Source: Oscillospiraceae bacterium (GTDB lineage Bacteria; Bacillota; Clostridia; Oscillospirales; Ruminococcaceae). Taken from it: 64,000 nucleotides of DNA. Positions 32,029 through 39,581 of the stretch are shown piece after piece. Under the pieces are notes generated by a model. It worked only from the letters and a program-made list of their open reading frames with translations. It searched no databases and had not been told where the DNA came from. The translations under genes were made by a program, and so were the position numbers. How positions within the stretch are numbered: the first letter of the stretch is position 1; the number at the start of each line of letters is the position of its first letter. The stretch covers positions 1,674,001 through 1,738,000 of the forward strand of contig BQOK01000001.1 of assembly GCA_022835495.1 (NCBI GenBank), written 5' to 3'.

Positions 32029-33329
32029 AAACATTGTACCTGGAATGCAATATGGGCGCTGCGGGCGATATGCTGACCGCAGCGCTGCTGGATCTCCTGC
32101 CCGCCGGGCGCCAGCAGGAATTTTTGCGGGTGATGAACGCGATCCCCGGCGTTTCGGTGCGTGCTGAGCAGCGGGAAAAGTGCGGCGTGCAGGGCCTGCA
32201 TGTGACCGTTGAGGTAAACGGGCAGGAGGAACAGAGCCGGGATGTGCCCTGCGGTACGGCCGCCTTACCTGCCCATCAACATGACCATGAACATGTTCAT
32301 GACCACGAACACAGGGATGGCCATGAACACGGGCACGAACACAGCCATGGGCATGGCCATCACCACCACGCCGGTATGGCCCAGATCGAGGCCATGATCG
32401 ACGGTTTGCCCATGCCACGGCCGGTCAAAGAAAAGGCAAAAGCGGTGTATGCCCTGATCGCCGAGGCCGAGAGCCACGCCCACGGCTGCCCGGTGAGCGA
32501 GGTGCATTTTCACGAGGTGGGGGCCATGGACGCGGTGGCGGATGTGGCGGGGGCCTGCCTTCTGCTGCACTGGCTGGCACCCGACCGGGTGGTGGCCAGC
32601 CCGGTGCACCTGGGCAGCGGCCAGGTGCGGTGCGCCCATGGGGTGCTGCCGGTCCCGGCGCCCGCCACGGCGTATCTTTTGCAGGGCGTGCCCTGTTATG
32701 GCGGCGCGGTGCAGGGGGAACTGTGTACCCCCACCGGCGCGGCGCTGCTGAAAAGCTTTGCCGCCGAATTTGGTCCCATGCCCCCCATGACCCTGCGGGC
32801 CGCGGGCGTGGGAGTGGGCAGCAAGGACTTCGCCCAGGCCAACATCCTGCGGGCCTTTTGGGGGGAAAGCGGGGGCGAAGCAGGCGACGAGGTGGCCGAG
32901 CTGTGCTGCAACCTGGATGATATGACCGGCGAGGCCCTGGCCTATGCGCAGCAGCGTTTGCTGGAGGCCGGGGCGCTGGATGTATATACCCTGCCTTTAC
33001 AAATGAAAAAGGGCCGCCCCGGCGTGATGCTTTGCTGCCTGTGCCGGCCGGGCGACCAGGAGCGCATGACAGGCCTGCTTTTAAAACACACCACCACCTG
33101 GGGGGTGCGCGCCGCGCGCCTTGTGCGCACCGTGCAGCCTCGCGCCGAGGCCCCGGTGGAAACGCCCTACGGAACGGTGCGGGTGAAGTATGCCGCGGGC
33201 GGGCCGGGCCCCAAGCAAAAAGCCGAATATGCCGACGCGGCCGCTGCGGCGGAACAGGCGGGAGTGCCTTTGTGCGAGGTGCAAAGGGCGGCGATTGAAG
33301 CCTTTGAAAAGCAGCGGAAACCAGAGTAA
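32025..33329 (+). CDS. larC: Nickel insertase LarC (pyridinium-3,5-bisthiocarboxylate nickel chelatase)
   Basis: 434 residues. [19 protein letters not shown] at the N terminus and the late [11 protein letters not shown]...KKGRPGVML segments are LarC hallmarks. A His-rich stretch (about residues 83-117, nearly every second residue His) probably stores or delivers Ni. LarC inserts nickel by CTP-dependent chemistry. In some bacteria larC is split into two frames joined by a programmed frameshift; here it is one frame. GTG start, coupled to larB. larA, the racemase that uses the cofactor, is not in the window. Confidence 0.92.
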   Translation: MKTLYLECNMGAAGDMLTAALLDLLPAGRQQEFLRVMNAIPGVSVRAEQREKCGVQGLHVTVEVNGQEEQSRDVPCGTAALPAHQHDHEHVHDHEHRDGHEHGHEHSHGHGHHHHAGMAQIEAMIDGLPMPRPVKEKAKAVYALIAEAESHAHGCPVSEVHFHEVGAMDAVADVAGACLLLHWLAPDRVVASPVHLGSGQVRCAHGVLPVPAPATAYLLQGVPCYGGAVQGELCTPTGAALLKSFAAEFGPMPPMTLRAAGVGVGSKDFAQANILRAFWGESGGEAGDEVAELCCNLDDMTGEALAYAQQRLLEAGALDVYTLPLQMKKGRPGVMLCCLCRPGDQERMTGLLLKHTTTWGVRAARLVRTVQPRAEAPVETPYGTVRVKYAAGGPGPKQKAEYADAAAAAEQAGVPLCEVQRAAIEAFEKQRKPE

Positions 33330-33368
33330 ACGGGAGCTTTTATAAGAATATCCAGAGGTTTTTGGACC

Positions 33369-33415
33369 AAAAGCCGGAATATTCCTGTTCTTTACGGAAT
33401 ATCCCGGCTTTTTTC
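33369..33415 (+). terminator. Intrinsic terminator of the nik-lar operon
   Basis: AAAAGCCGGAATATTCC pairs with GGAATATCCCGGCTTTT (one bulge), loop of about 10, then T run; 40 bases after larC. Confidence 0.85.
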
Positions 33416-33435
33416 TGATTTTTTCGGCAAAACTA

Positions 33436-33464
33436 TTGACAGGGGGCGATGCGGACTGTATAGT
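33436..33464 (+). promoter_or_regulatory. Promoter of the pot operon
   Basis: TTGACA (33436-33441), 17-bp spacer, TATAGT (33459-33464). The 165-base leader to potA holds no structure I recognise. Confidence 0.75.
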
Positions 33465-33635
33465 AGTGATTGCATGTGTTGCATCTGACACATTGGCGTT
33501 GTATGTATCGCTGTAGCTGCCGCCGGCTGGGAGGTTCCGGTGGTGGTGTAACAAACCTTTTGCGGGGCGGTATAATTGGCGCTGACCCGGAGGATATGCC
33601 CCGGGAAATTTCCGCAAAGGGGGATGCATGATAAA

Positions 33636-34679
33636 ATGAATGAGATCGTATCGCTGAAAAACATTGTGGTCGACTTTGACGGGGAACCGGTGCTCACCGG
33701 CCTCTCGCTGGACATCCACGACAAGGAGTTCGTCACCTTTCTGGGCCCTTCGGGCTGCGGCAAGACGACGACGCTTCGGGTCATTGGTGGGTTTGTGCAG
33801 CCTAAGTCGGGCAATGTTTTTTTTAATGGGCAGGACATCACCCATCTGCCGCCGTATAAGCGGCAGGTGAACACGGTGTTCCAGAAGTATGCGCTGTTCC
33901 CGCACCTGAATGTGTTCGAGAACGTGGCCTTTGGCCTGCGCCTGCAAAAAAAACTGGACGAAAAAGAGATCCGCCTGCGGGTGCAGGAAATGCTGGAAGT
34001 AGTGGGCCTGAAAGGCTATGAGCGGCGGGATACCTCCAACCTGTCCGGCGGCCAGCAGCAGCGTGTGGCGATTGCCAGGGGCCTGATCAACCACCCCAAG
34101 GTCCTTTTGCTGGACGAGCCTTTGGGGGCGCTTGATTTAAAGCTGCGCAAGGAAATGCAGCTGGAGCTCAAGCGCTTGCAGCAGGCGATGGATATCACCT
34201 TTATTTATGTGACCCACGACCAGGAAGAGGCGCTCACCATGTCCGACACGGTGGTGGTCATGCACGACGGCGACATCCAGCAGATCGGCAGCCCCATTGA
34301 TATTTACAATGAGCCCATCAACGCTTTCGTCGCCTCCTTCATCGGCGAGAGCAACATCATTGACGGGATCATGCTGCGCGACTTTATGGTGGAGTTCGCG
34401 GGCAACGAGTTTACCTGTGTGGATAAGGGCTTTGGCCACAACGAGCTGGTGCAGGTTGTGGTGCGCCCCGAGGATATTCAGGTAGTGCCGGCCATTCAAG
34501 GCCAGCTCACCGGCGTGGTAAAGGAGGTCATTTTCAAGGGCGTGCACTACGAGATGCATGTGGAGCAGGCCGGCTATGAGTGGATTATCCATTCCACCCA
34601 GGCCAGCGAACCGGGCGAGCTGATCGGCATGTGCATCGGCCCGGACGAGATCCACATCATGCAGCGGGCGGAGGCATGA
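33636..34679 (+). CDS. potA: Spermidine/putrescine ABC transporter ATPase
   Basis: 347 residues: Walker [11 protein letters not shown] loop [19 protein letters not shown], signature [14 protein letters not shown], Walker [14 protein letters not shown] loop YVTHDQEEA, and a C-terminal TOBE domain ([10 protein letters not shown]). First gene of potABCD, which imports polyamines. ATG 33636 (MNEIVSLK) is preferred; ATG 33624 touches the AAAGGGGG site. Confidence 0.92.
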   Translation: MNEIVSLKNIVVDFDGEPVLTGLSLDIHDKEFVTFLGPSGCGKTTTLRVIGGFVQPKSGNVFFNGQDITHLPPYKRQVNTVFQKYALFPHLNVFENVAFGLRLQKKLDEKEIRLRVQEMLEVVGLKGYERRDTSNLSGGQQQRVAIARGLINHPKVLLLDEPLGALDLKLRKEMQLELKRLQQAMDITFIYVTHDQEEALTMSDTVVVMHDGDIQQIGSPIDIYNEPINAFVASFIGESNIIDGIMLRDFMVEFAGNEFTCVDKGFGHNELVQVVVRPEDIQVVPAIQGQLTGVVKEVIFKGVHYEMHVEQAGYEWIIHSTQASEPGELIGMCIGPDEIHIMQRAEA

Positions 34680-34683
34680 GAAG

Positions 34684-35496
34684 ATGATCAAAAATAAAAA
34701 ACTTGCGGCGCCCTACCTTGTGTGGATGGTGCTGTTCATTGCCGCCCCTCTGGCCATTGTGGTCTACTTTGCCATGACTGACAAGGCCGGCAACTTTACA
34801 CTTGAAAATTTGATGAGCATCGGGCGGTACAGCTCGGTGTTTGCGCGCAGCCTGATCCTGGCGGCGGTTGCCACACTGATCTGCCTGGTGCTGAGTTTCC
34901 CGGTGGGGTATTTCCTTTCCCGCATGCGGGTTTCCAAGCAGAAGATCATGCTCATGCTGGTGATGCTGCCCATGTGGATGAACTTTTTGCTGCGCACCTA
35001 TGCCTGGATGAGCCTTTTGGAAAACAACGGTATCATCAACCGCTTTTTGGGCGTGTTCGGCATCGGGCCGTTCCAGATGATCAATACCAGTGGCGCGGTG
35101 GTGCTGGGCATGGTGTACAACTTTTTGCCCTATATGATCCTGCCGCTTTACACCGTGATGGTGAAGATAGACGACAGCGTGGTGGAGGCCGCGCAGGACC
35201 TGGGGGCCGGCACCCTGAAAACACTCACGAAGGTGCTGATCCCGCTCTCGGCGCCCGGCATCAGCACCGGCATTACCATGGTGTTTGTGCCCAGTGTTTC
35301 CACCTTTATCATCAGCCGCATGCTGGGCGGCGGCGGCACGCTGCTGGCCGGCGATCTGATTGAGCTGCAGTTTTTGGGCAACAGCTACAACTACAACCTG
35401 GGCAGCGCCATGAGCCTGGTGTTGATGGTGATCGTGCTGCTGTGCATGAGCTTTACCAGCGGTTTTGACGATCAGGATATGGAGGGGGTGCTGTAA
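34684..35496 (+). CDS. potB: Spermidine/putrescine ABC transporter permease
   Basis: 270 residues, six helices, PotB-type: MLVMLPMWMNFLLRTYAWM near the second helix and EAA loop EAAQDLGAGTLKTLTKVLIPLSAPG. Starts 4 bases after potA; 1 base before potC. Confidence 0.9.
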   Translation: MIKNKKLAAPYLVWMVLFIAAPLAIVVYFAMTDKAGNFTLENLMSIGRYSSVFARSLILAAVATLICLVLSFPVGYFLSRMRVSKQKIMLMLVMLPMWMNFLLRTYAWMSLLENNGIINRFLGVFGIGPFQMINTSGAVVLGMVYNFLPYMILPLYTVMVKIDDSVVEAAQDLGAGTLKTLTKVLIPLSAPGISTGITMVFVPSVSTFIISRMLGGGGTLLAGDLIELQFLGNSYNYNLGSAMSLVLMVIVLLCMSFTSGFDDQDMEGVL

Positions 35497-35497
35497 C

Positions 35498-36358
35498 ATG
35501 AAAAGCCATCACTCCAAGGCCCTGCAAAAGGTCTATTTATGCCTGATCTTCTCGTTTATGTATGTTCCGATCGCCGTAATGATCGTGTTCAGCTTTAACG
35601 AGAGCAAAAGCCGCACCCTGTTTACGGGCTTCACTTTTAAGTGGTACAAGAGCCTTTTGCACAACGAGATGATCCTGGATGCGCTGGCGCTCAGCCTGGT
35701 GGTGGCCTTTGTGGCGGCCACCATTGCCACGGTGGTGGGCACCATGGCGGCCATCGGCATCAGCGCCATGAACAAAAAGGCCCAGAGCGCCATCAACACG
35801 GTCAGCTATATGCCGGTGGTAAACCCCGAGATCATTACCGGCGTGTCCATGATGCTGCTGTTCGTGGTGTATGTGAACTTTGCCAAATGGCTTAATTCTT
35901 CGCCTCAGGTGCCGGGTTTTCTTAAGTTTCTGCCCGAAAACGTGTTCGGCGTGGGCACGCTGCTGATCGCGCATGTGTCGTTCTGCCTGCCCTACGTCAT
36001 CTTTAACGTGGCGCCCAAGCTGCGCCAGATGGACGTGCGCATCTACGAGGCGGCGCTGGACCTGGGCTGCAACCCCAAGCAGGCGTTTTTCAAGGTGGTG
36101 CTGCCGGAGATGATGCCGGCGATCCTGTCGGCATTTTTGATCAGCATCACCTATTCCATCGACGATTTTATCATCTCCTACTTCACCTGCGGCACGCTGC
36201 AAACGCTGCCCATCGCCATTTACAGCATGACCCGCAAAAAGGTGAGCCCGGAGATCAACGCCCTGTCCACCATTATGTTCGTGGTGATTCTGGGCATCAT
36301 TCTGATCACCAACTATCTCGACAGCCGCAGCTACAAAAAAGCGCGCGGCCGCCGCTGA
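35498..36358 (+). CDS. potC: Spermidine/putrescine ABC transporter permease
   Basis: 286 residues, six helices: FMYVPIAVMIVFSFNESKS near the N terminus, PEIITGVSMMLLF, and EAA loop EAALDLGCNPKQAFFKVVLPEMMPA. ATG 35498 (MKSHHSK) is used; earlier in-frame codons belong to potB. Confidence 0.9.
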   Translation: MKSHHSKALQKVYLCLIFSFMYVPIAVMIVFSFNESKSRTLFTGFTFKWYKSLLHNEMILDALALSLVVAFVAATIATVVGTMAAIGISAMNKKAQSAINTVSYMPVVNPEIITGVSMMLLFVVYVNFAKWLNSSPQVPGFLKFLPENVFGVGTLLIAHVSFCLPYVIFNVAPKLRQMDVRIYEAALDLGCNPKQAFFKVVLPEMMPAILSAFLISITYSIDDFIISYFTCGTLQTLPIAIYSMTRKKVSPEINALSTIMFVVILGIILITNYLDSRSYKKARGRR

Positions 36359-36375
36359 AGGAGGGGGAGCGCGGA

Positions 36376-37617
36376 ATGAAGAAATTTGTTTGTGTTTTGC
36401 TGTGCCTGTGCATGGCCGTCGGCCTTGCGGCCCTGCCCGCGGCCGCCGGGGAAGAACTGATCCAGGTGACCGACGACATCGCCGTTTCGGCCGGCTATGA
36501 CTGGACCCGCTTTAAAGGGCAGAACGTGAGCCTGAACGTATACAACTGGGGCCTTTACATCTCGGACGGCTCGGACGAGAGTGTGGACGTGCTGGCCGCG
36601 TTTCAGGAGCTCACGGGCATTAAGGTGAATTACACCACCTACGACACCAACGAGAGCATGTATGCCAAGCTCAAGAGCGGCGGCGCCAGCTACGACGTGA
36701 TCGTGCCCAGCGACTACATGATTGGCAAAATGGTGAACGAGGACATGCTGGAGCCCCTGGATATGGCCAATATCCCGAACTTTGCCAGCATTGGTGCGGC
36801 GTATAAAGGGCAGAGCTACGACCCTGCCGACGCCTACAGCGTGCCCTATATGTGGGGGCTGGTGGGGATCGTTTACAACAGCACCATGGTGAGCGAAACG
36901 CCCGACTCGTGGGCAGCGCTGTGGGATGAGCAGTATGCAAACTCGGTGCTCATGTTCAACAACAGCCGCGACGCCTTTGCGATCGCGGCCAAAAAGCTGG
37001 GCATGAGCTTGAACCCCCGCAGCACCGAAGACGTGAACCTGATCGCAGAGGAGCTGAAGGCACAAAAGTATGTGGTGCAGGCCTATGTGATGGACGAGAT
37101 CTTCGACAAGATGGAGGGCGGCGAAGCCGCCCTGGCCCCCTACTATGCGGGCGACGCCATTGTGATGATGGACGAGAACCCGGATCTGGGCTTCGTGATC
37201 CCGAAAGAGGGAACGAACTATTTTGTGGACGCCATGTGCATCCCCAAGGGCGCAAAGAACAAGGAAGCCGCCGAGATGTTCATCAACTACATGTGCGAGG
37301 TGGACGTGGGCGCAGCCAACTGTGATTTCATCGGCTACTCCACCCCCATCGACGCGGTGCGCGGCGAGCTGCCGGAGGAACTGGCGAACAGCCCCATCGC
37401 GTATCCCAGCGCCGCGGTGCTGGCCAACACCGAGACCTTCGAGGCCCTGCCGGAAGAGATCAACGCCGCCATGGACCGCGCCTGGAGCGACATGAAAAGC
37501 TACGACGAGAACGGCAGCGGCTGGGTGGTGCCGGTGTTCCTGGTATCGGCCATGGGCCTGGCTGCCTTCAACATCTGGCGCCGCCGCGCAAAGCGCAGGC
37601 GCAAAGAGATGTATTGA
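36376..37617 (+). CDS. potD: Spermidine/putrescine-binding protein with C-terminal membrane anchor
   Basis: 413 residues. A cleavable signal (KKFVCVLLCLCMAVGLAALPAAAG) lacks a lipobox. The PotD fold is seen in LNVYNWGLYISDG, YDTNESMYAKLKSGGASYDVIVPSDYMI and VPYMWGLVGIVYN. Unusually for a Gram-positive binding protein, it ends in a hydrophobic helix (WVVPVFLVSAMGLAAFNIW) and a basic tail (RRRAKRRRKEMY), so it is held by a C-terminal helix instead of a lipid. Last gene of the operon. Confidence 0.92.
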   Translation: MKKFVCVLLCLCMAVGLAALPAAAGEELIQVTDDIAVSAGYDWTRFKGQNVSLNVYNWGLYISDGSDESVDVLAAFQELTGIKVNYTTYDTNESMYAKLKSGGASYDVIVPSDYMIGKMVNEDMLEPLDMANIPNFASIGAAYKGQSYDPADAYSVPYMWGLVGIVYNSTMVSETPDSWAALWDEQYANSVLMFNNSRDAFAIAAKKLGMSLNPRSTEDVNLIAEELKAQKYVVQAYVMDEIFDKMEGGEAALAPYYAGDAIVMMDENPDLGFVIPKEGTNYFVDAMCIPKGAKNKEAAEMFINYMCEVDVGAANCDFIGYSTPIDAVRGELPEELANSPIAYPSAAVLANTETFEALPEEINAAMDRAWSDMKSYDENGSGWVVPVFLVSAMGLAAFNIWRRRAKRRRKEMY

Positions 37618-37644
37618 GCCGGGCAAAAAAAGCATGAAAAAGAT

Positions 37645-37683
37645 AAAGAGGGCATTCCCGGAAACGGGAATGCCCTCTTTTTT
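37645..37683 (+). terminator. Bidirectional terminator between potD and the DUF554 gene
   Basis: 16-bp perfect stem AAAGAGGGCATTCCCG / CGGGAATGCCCTCTTT, GAAA loop, with T runs on both strands. Confidence 0.9.
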
Positions 37684-37707
37684 CAGGGACAAAAGAGGCG
37701 GCGGGCG

Positions 37708-38421
37708 CTAAAACAGCGCCCAGAGGACGGGCACCAGCAGCGCGGGCAGCAGGTTGCCCACCCGGATCTTGGCGTTGAAGGCCACGTTCAGCCCCACGCA
37801 GAAAATGAGCACCGAACCCACGCAGGACAGATCGGAGATGAGCGACTCGCTTAAAAAGCCGGCCACCAGCGCGGCCGCCAGGGTAATGCCGCCCTGCAAG
37901 ATGCCCAGCGGGAGAGCCGAGAACATGACCCCCAGCCCGAAGGTGGCGGCGAACACCATCACGATTACAAAATCCAGCAGGGACTTGGAGAACAGCAGGG
38001 TGTGATCGCCGGTGAGCCCATCCTGGATGGAGCCCACGATGGCCATGGCCCCCACGCAGATGACCAGCGAGGCGGTGACAAAGCCGTCGACAAAGCGGCT
38101 GTCGCTTTTATCGCGCACCAGGCGCTTGAGCCGCTCGCCCAGGGCTTCCATGCCGGCCTCGATGTTGAGCGCTTCGCCCGCAAGGCCGCCCAACACCAGA
38201 GAAAAGATAAGCAGCATGGTGTTTTGGGTGCTCACCGCGCCGTTTTCCACCTTTAACAGCCCGGCCAGGGCGCCGCTGATGCCGAGAAAGATCGTGGCAA
38301 TGCCGCAGGCCTGCATTAAAATATCGCGGAAACGGCGTTTCAGGCCGGTCTTGATGAGCATCCCCAGCCCGCTGCCCGCCAGCACGGCCAGCACGTTTAC
38401 CAGTGTGCCGAGGCCCTTCAT
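37708..38421 (-). CDS. DUF554 family membrane protein
   Basis: 237 residues, about seven hydrophobic helices, with the family start MKGLGTLVNVLAVLAGSGLGMLIK and the ASLVICVGAMAIVGSIQDGL region. Possibly a small-molecule or ion permease; no function is established. ATG 38421 overlaps the end of cutC by 4 bases, so it is translated after CutC. Confidence 0.8.
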   Translation of the reverse strand: MKGLGTLVNVLAVLAGSGLGMLIKTGLKRRFRDILMQACGIATIFLGISGALAGLLKVENGAVSTQNTMLLIFSLVLGGLAGEALNIEAGMEALGERLKRLVRDKSDSRFVDGFVTASLVICVGAMAIVGSIQDGLTGDHTLLFSKSLLDFVIVMVFAATFGLGVMFSALPLGILQGGITLAAALVAGFLSESLISDLSCVGSVLIFCVGLNVAFNAKIRVGNLLPALLVPVLWALF

Positions 38422-39185
38422 GACTGCGCCTTTCCGGCGGGGGAGAGCCTGTTCAGCACGGCGCGCGCGGCCGCTACCTCGCCGCCGTCGGTGCGCCACA
38501 GGGCGAACTCGCTGGCGAGGGGCAGACCCATGGGCACGCCCTCTTTTCGGTAATGCATGGGGCTTTCCAGCAGGCGCTTGCCGCTCATGTGAAAGTGTTT
38601 GGCGCCGGTGGCGGCGGCCAGCGCGGCCAGGTTGCCGCTGTTCACCCCGCCGCCCACCAAAATGTTCGCCGGGCCGGCCTGCCGCACCAGCTCCGCCAGC
38701 AGGTCCGTGCCCTGGGGGGCCGCGGCAGCCTGCCCACTGGTGAGAATGCTGGAAACGCCCAGCGCTTTTGCCGCCCGAAGCGCGGCAAAGGGGTCGCGGC
38801 ATACGTCAAAGGCGCGGTGCAGCGTGACCGGCAGGCCACGGGCGGCCGCGATCAGCCGTTCCATGCGGGGCTCGTCCAGTTCGCCATCCGGCGTGAGCAC
38901 GCCCAGCACGAGGCCGTCTGCACCCGCGGCGGCAAAGCGCGCGGCATCGGCCAGAAGGGCCTCGAATTCCAGCCCGGTGTAACAAAAATCACCGAAGCGG
39001 GGGCGCAGCAGCACGTTGACCGGAATTTTGACCCGGCGCTTTACAAGCTCGAACAGGCCATGGCTCGGCGTGGTGCCGCCCACCAAAAGGTCGGCGCACA
39101 GCTCCAGGCGGTCGGCGCCGTTTTGGGCGGCGGCCAGGGCGGATTCGGGCGAATCGACACAGCATTCCAGCAGAAAATGGGGCAA
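38418..39185 (-). CDS. cutC: CutC family protein
   Basis: 255 residues, TIM-barrel: LLECCVDSPESALAAAQNGADRLELCADL at the start in family form (short: GADRLELC), VLLRPRFGDFCYT, FDVCRDPF, SILTSG, GVNSGN. Once linked to copper tolerance, its enzymatic activity is unsettled. The start is a TTG at 39185, 8 bases after GGAGG; the ATG nearby is in another frame. Lies 3 bases after the BlaI-type regulator gene in the same operon. Confidence 0.88.
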   Translation of the reverse strand: MPHFLLECCVDSPESALAAAQNGADRLELCADLLVGGTTPSHGLFELVKRRVKIPVNVLLRPRFGDFCYTGLEFEALLADAARFAAAGADGLVLGVLTPDGELDEPRMERLIAAARGLPVTLHRAFDVCRDPFAALRAAKALGVSSILTSGQAAAAPQGTDLLAELVRQAGPANILVGGGVNSGNLAALAAATGAKHFHMSGKRLLESPMHYRKEGVPMGLPLASEFALWRTDGGEVAAARAVLNRLSPAGKAQS

Positions 39186-39188
39186 GAT

Positions 39189-39581
39189 TCATTCCTCCCG
39201 TTGATGTTCTGCCTTTAATTGTGCCAGATAGTCGGCCAATTCGTCAAGGTCTTTTTCGGTCAGAGCATCGGTTTCGGCCATGGCGGCCACCAGATTTTTG
39301 GCGCTGCCGCCGAACATGCGCCCCAGCACCCAGCGGCTTTCGGCGGGCAGATAGTCGGCCCGGGCCACAGCCGCGCTGTACAGATACCCTTTGCCCTGCT
39401 TTTGCCGGGCCACGAACCCCTTGGCTTCCAGGCGCGAGAGCAGGGCCAGCAGGGTGGTGCTGGCCCAGCCCTTTTCGGTGAGCCGCGCTTCCAGCGCCGG
39501 GCGGGTGAGGGGGCCGCCCGCGGCCCACAGCTCCTTCATCACGTCCAGCTCTGCGTCGGGCAGGCGTTTGAACTTTTCCAT
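39189..39581 (-). CDS. BlaI/MecI/CopY-family transcriptional repressor
   Basis: 130 residues: winged helix LPDAELDVMKELWAAGGPLT ... ASTTLLALLSRLEAKGFVARQKQGKGYLY and a C-terminal dimerisation helix pair. In this family the partner M56 metalloprotease cleaves the repressor. Its ATG shares one base with the stop of the M56 gene (TAATG), so it is made by translational coupling. Predicted to bind the TACAnnTGTA-like sites at 42083-42120. Confidence 0.9.
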   Translation of the reverse strand: MEKFKRLPDAELDVMKELWAAGGPLTRPALEARLTEKGWASTTLLALLSRLEAKGFVARQKQGKGYLYSAAVARADYLPAESRWVLGRMFGGSAKNLVAAMAETDALTEKDLDELADYLAQLKAEHQREE

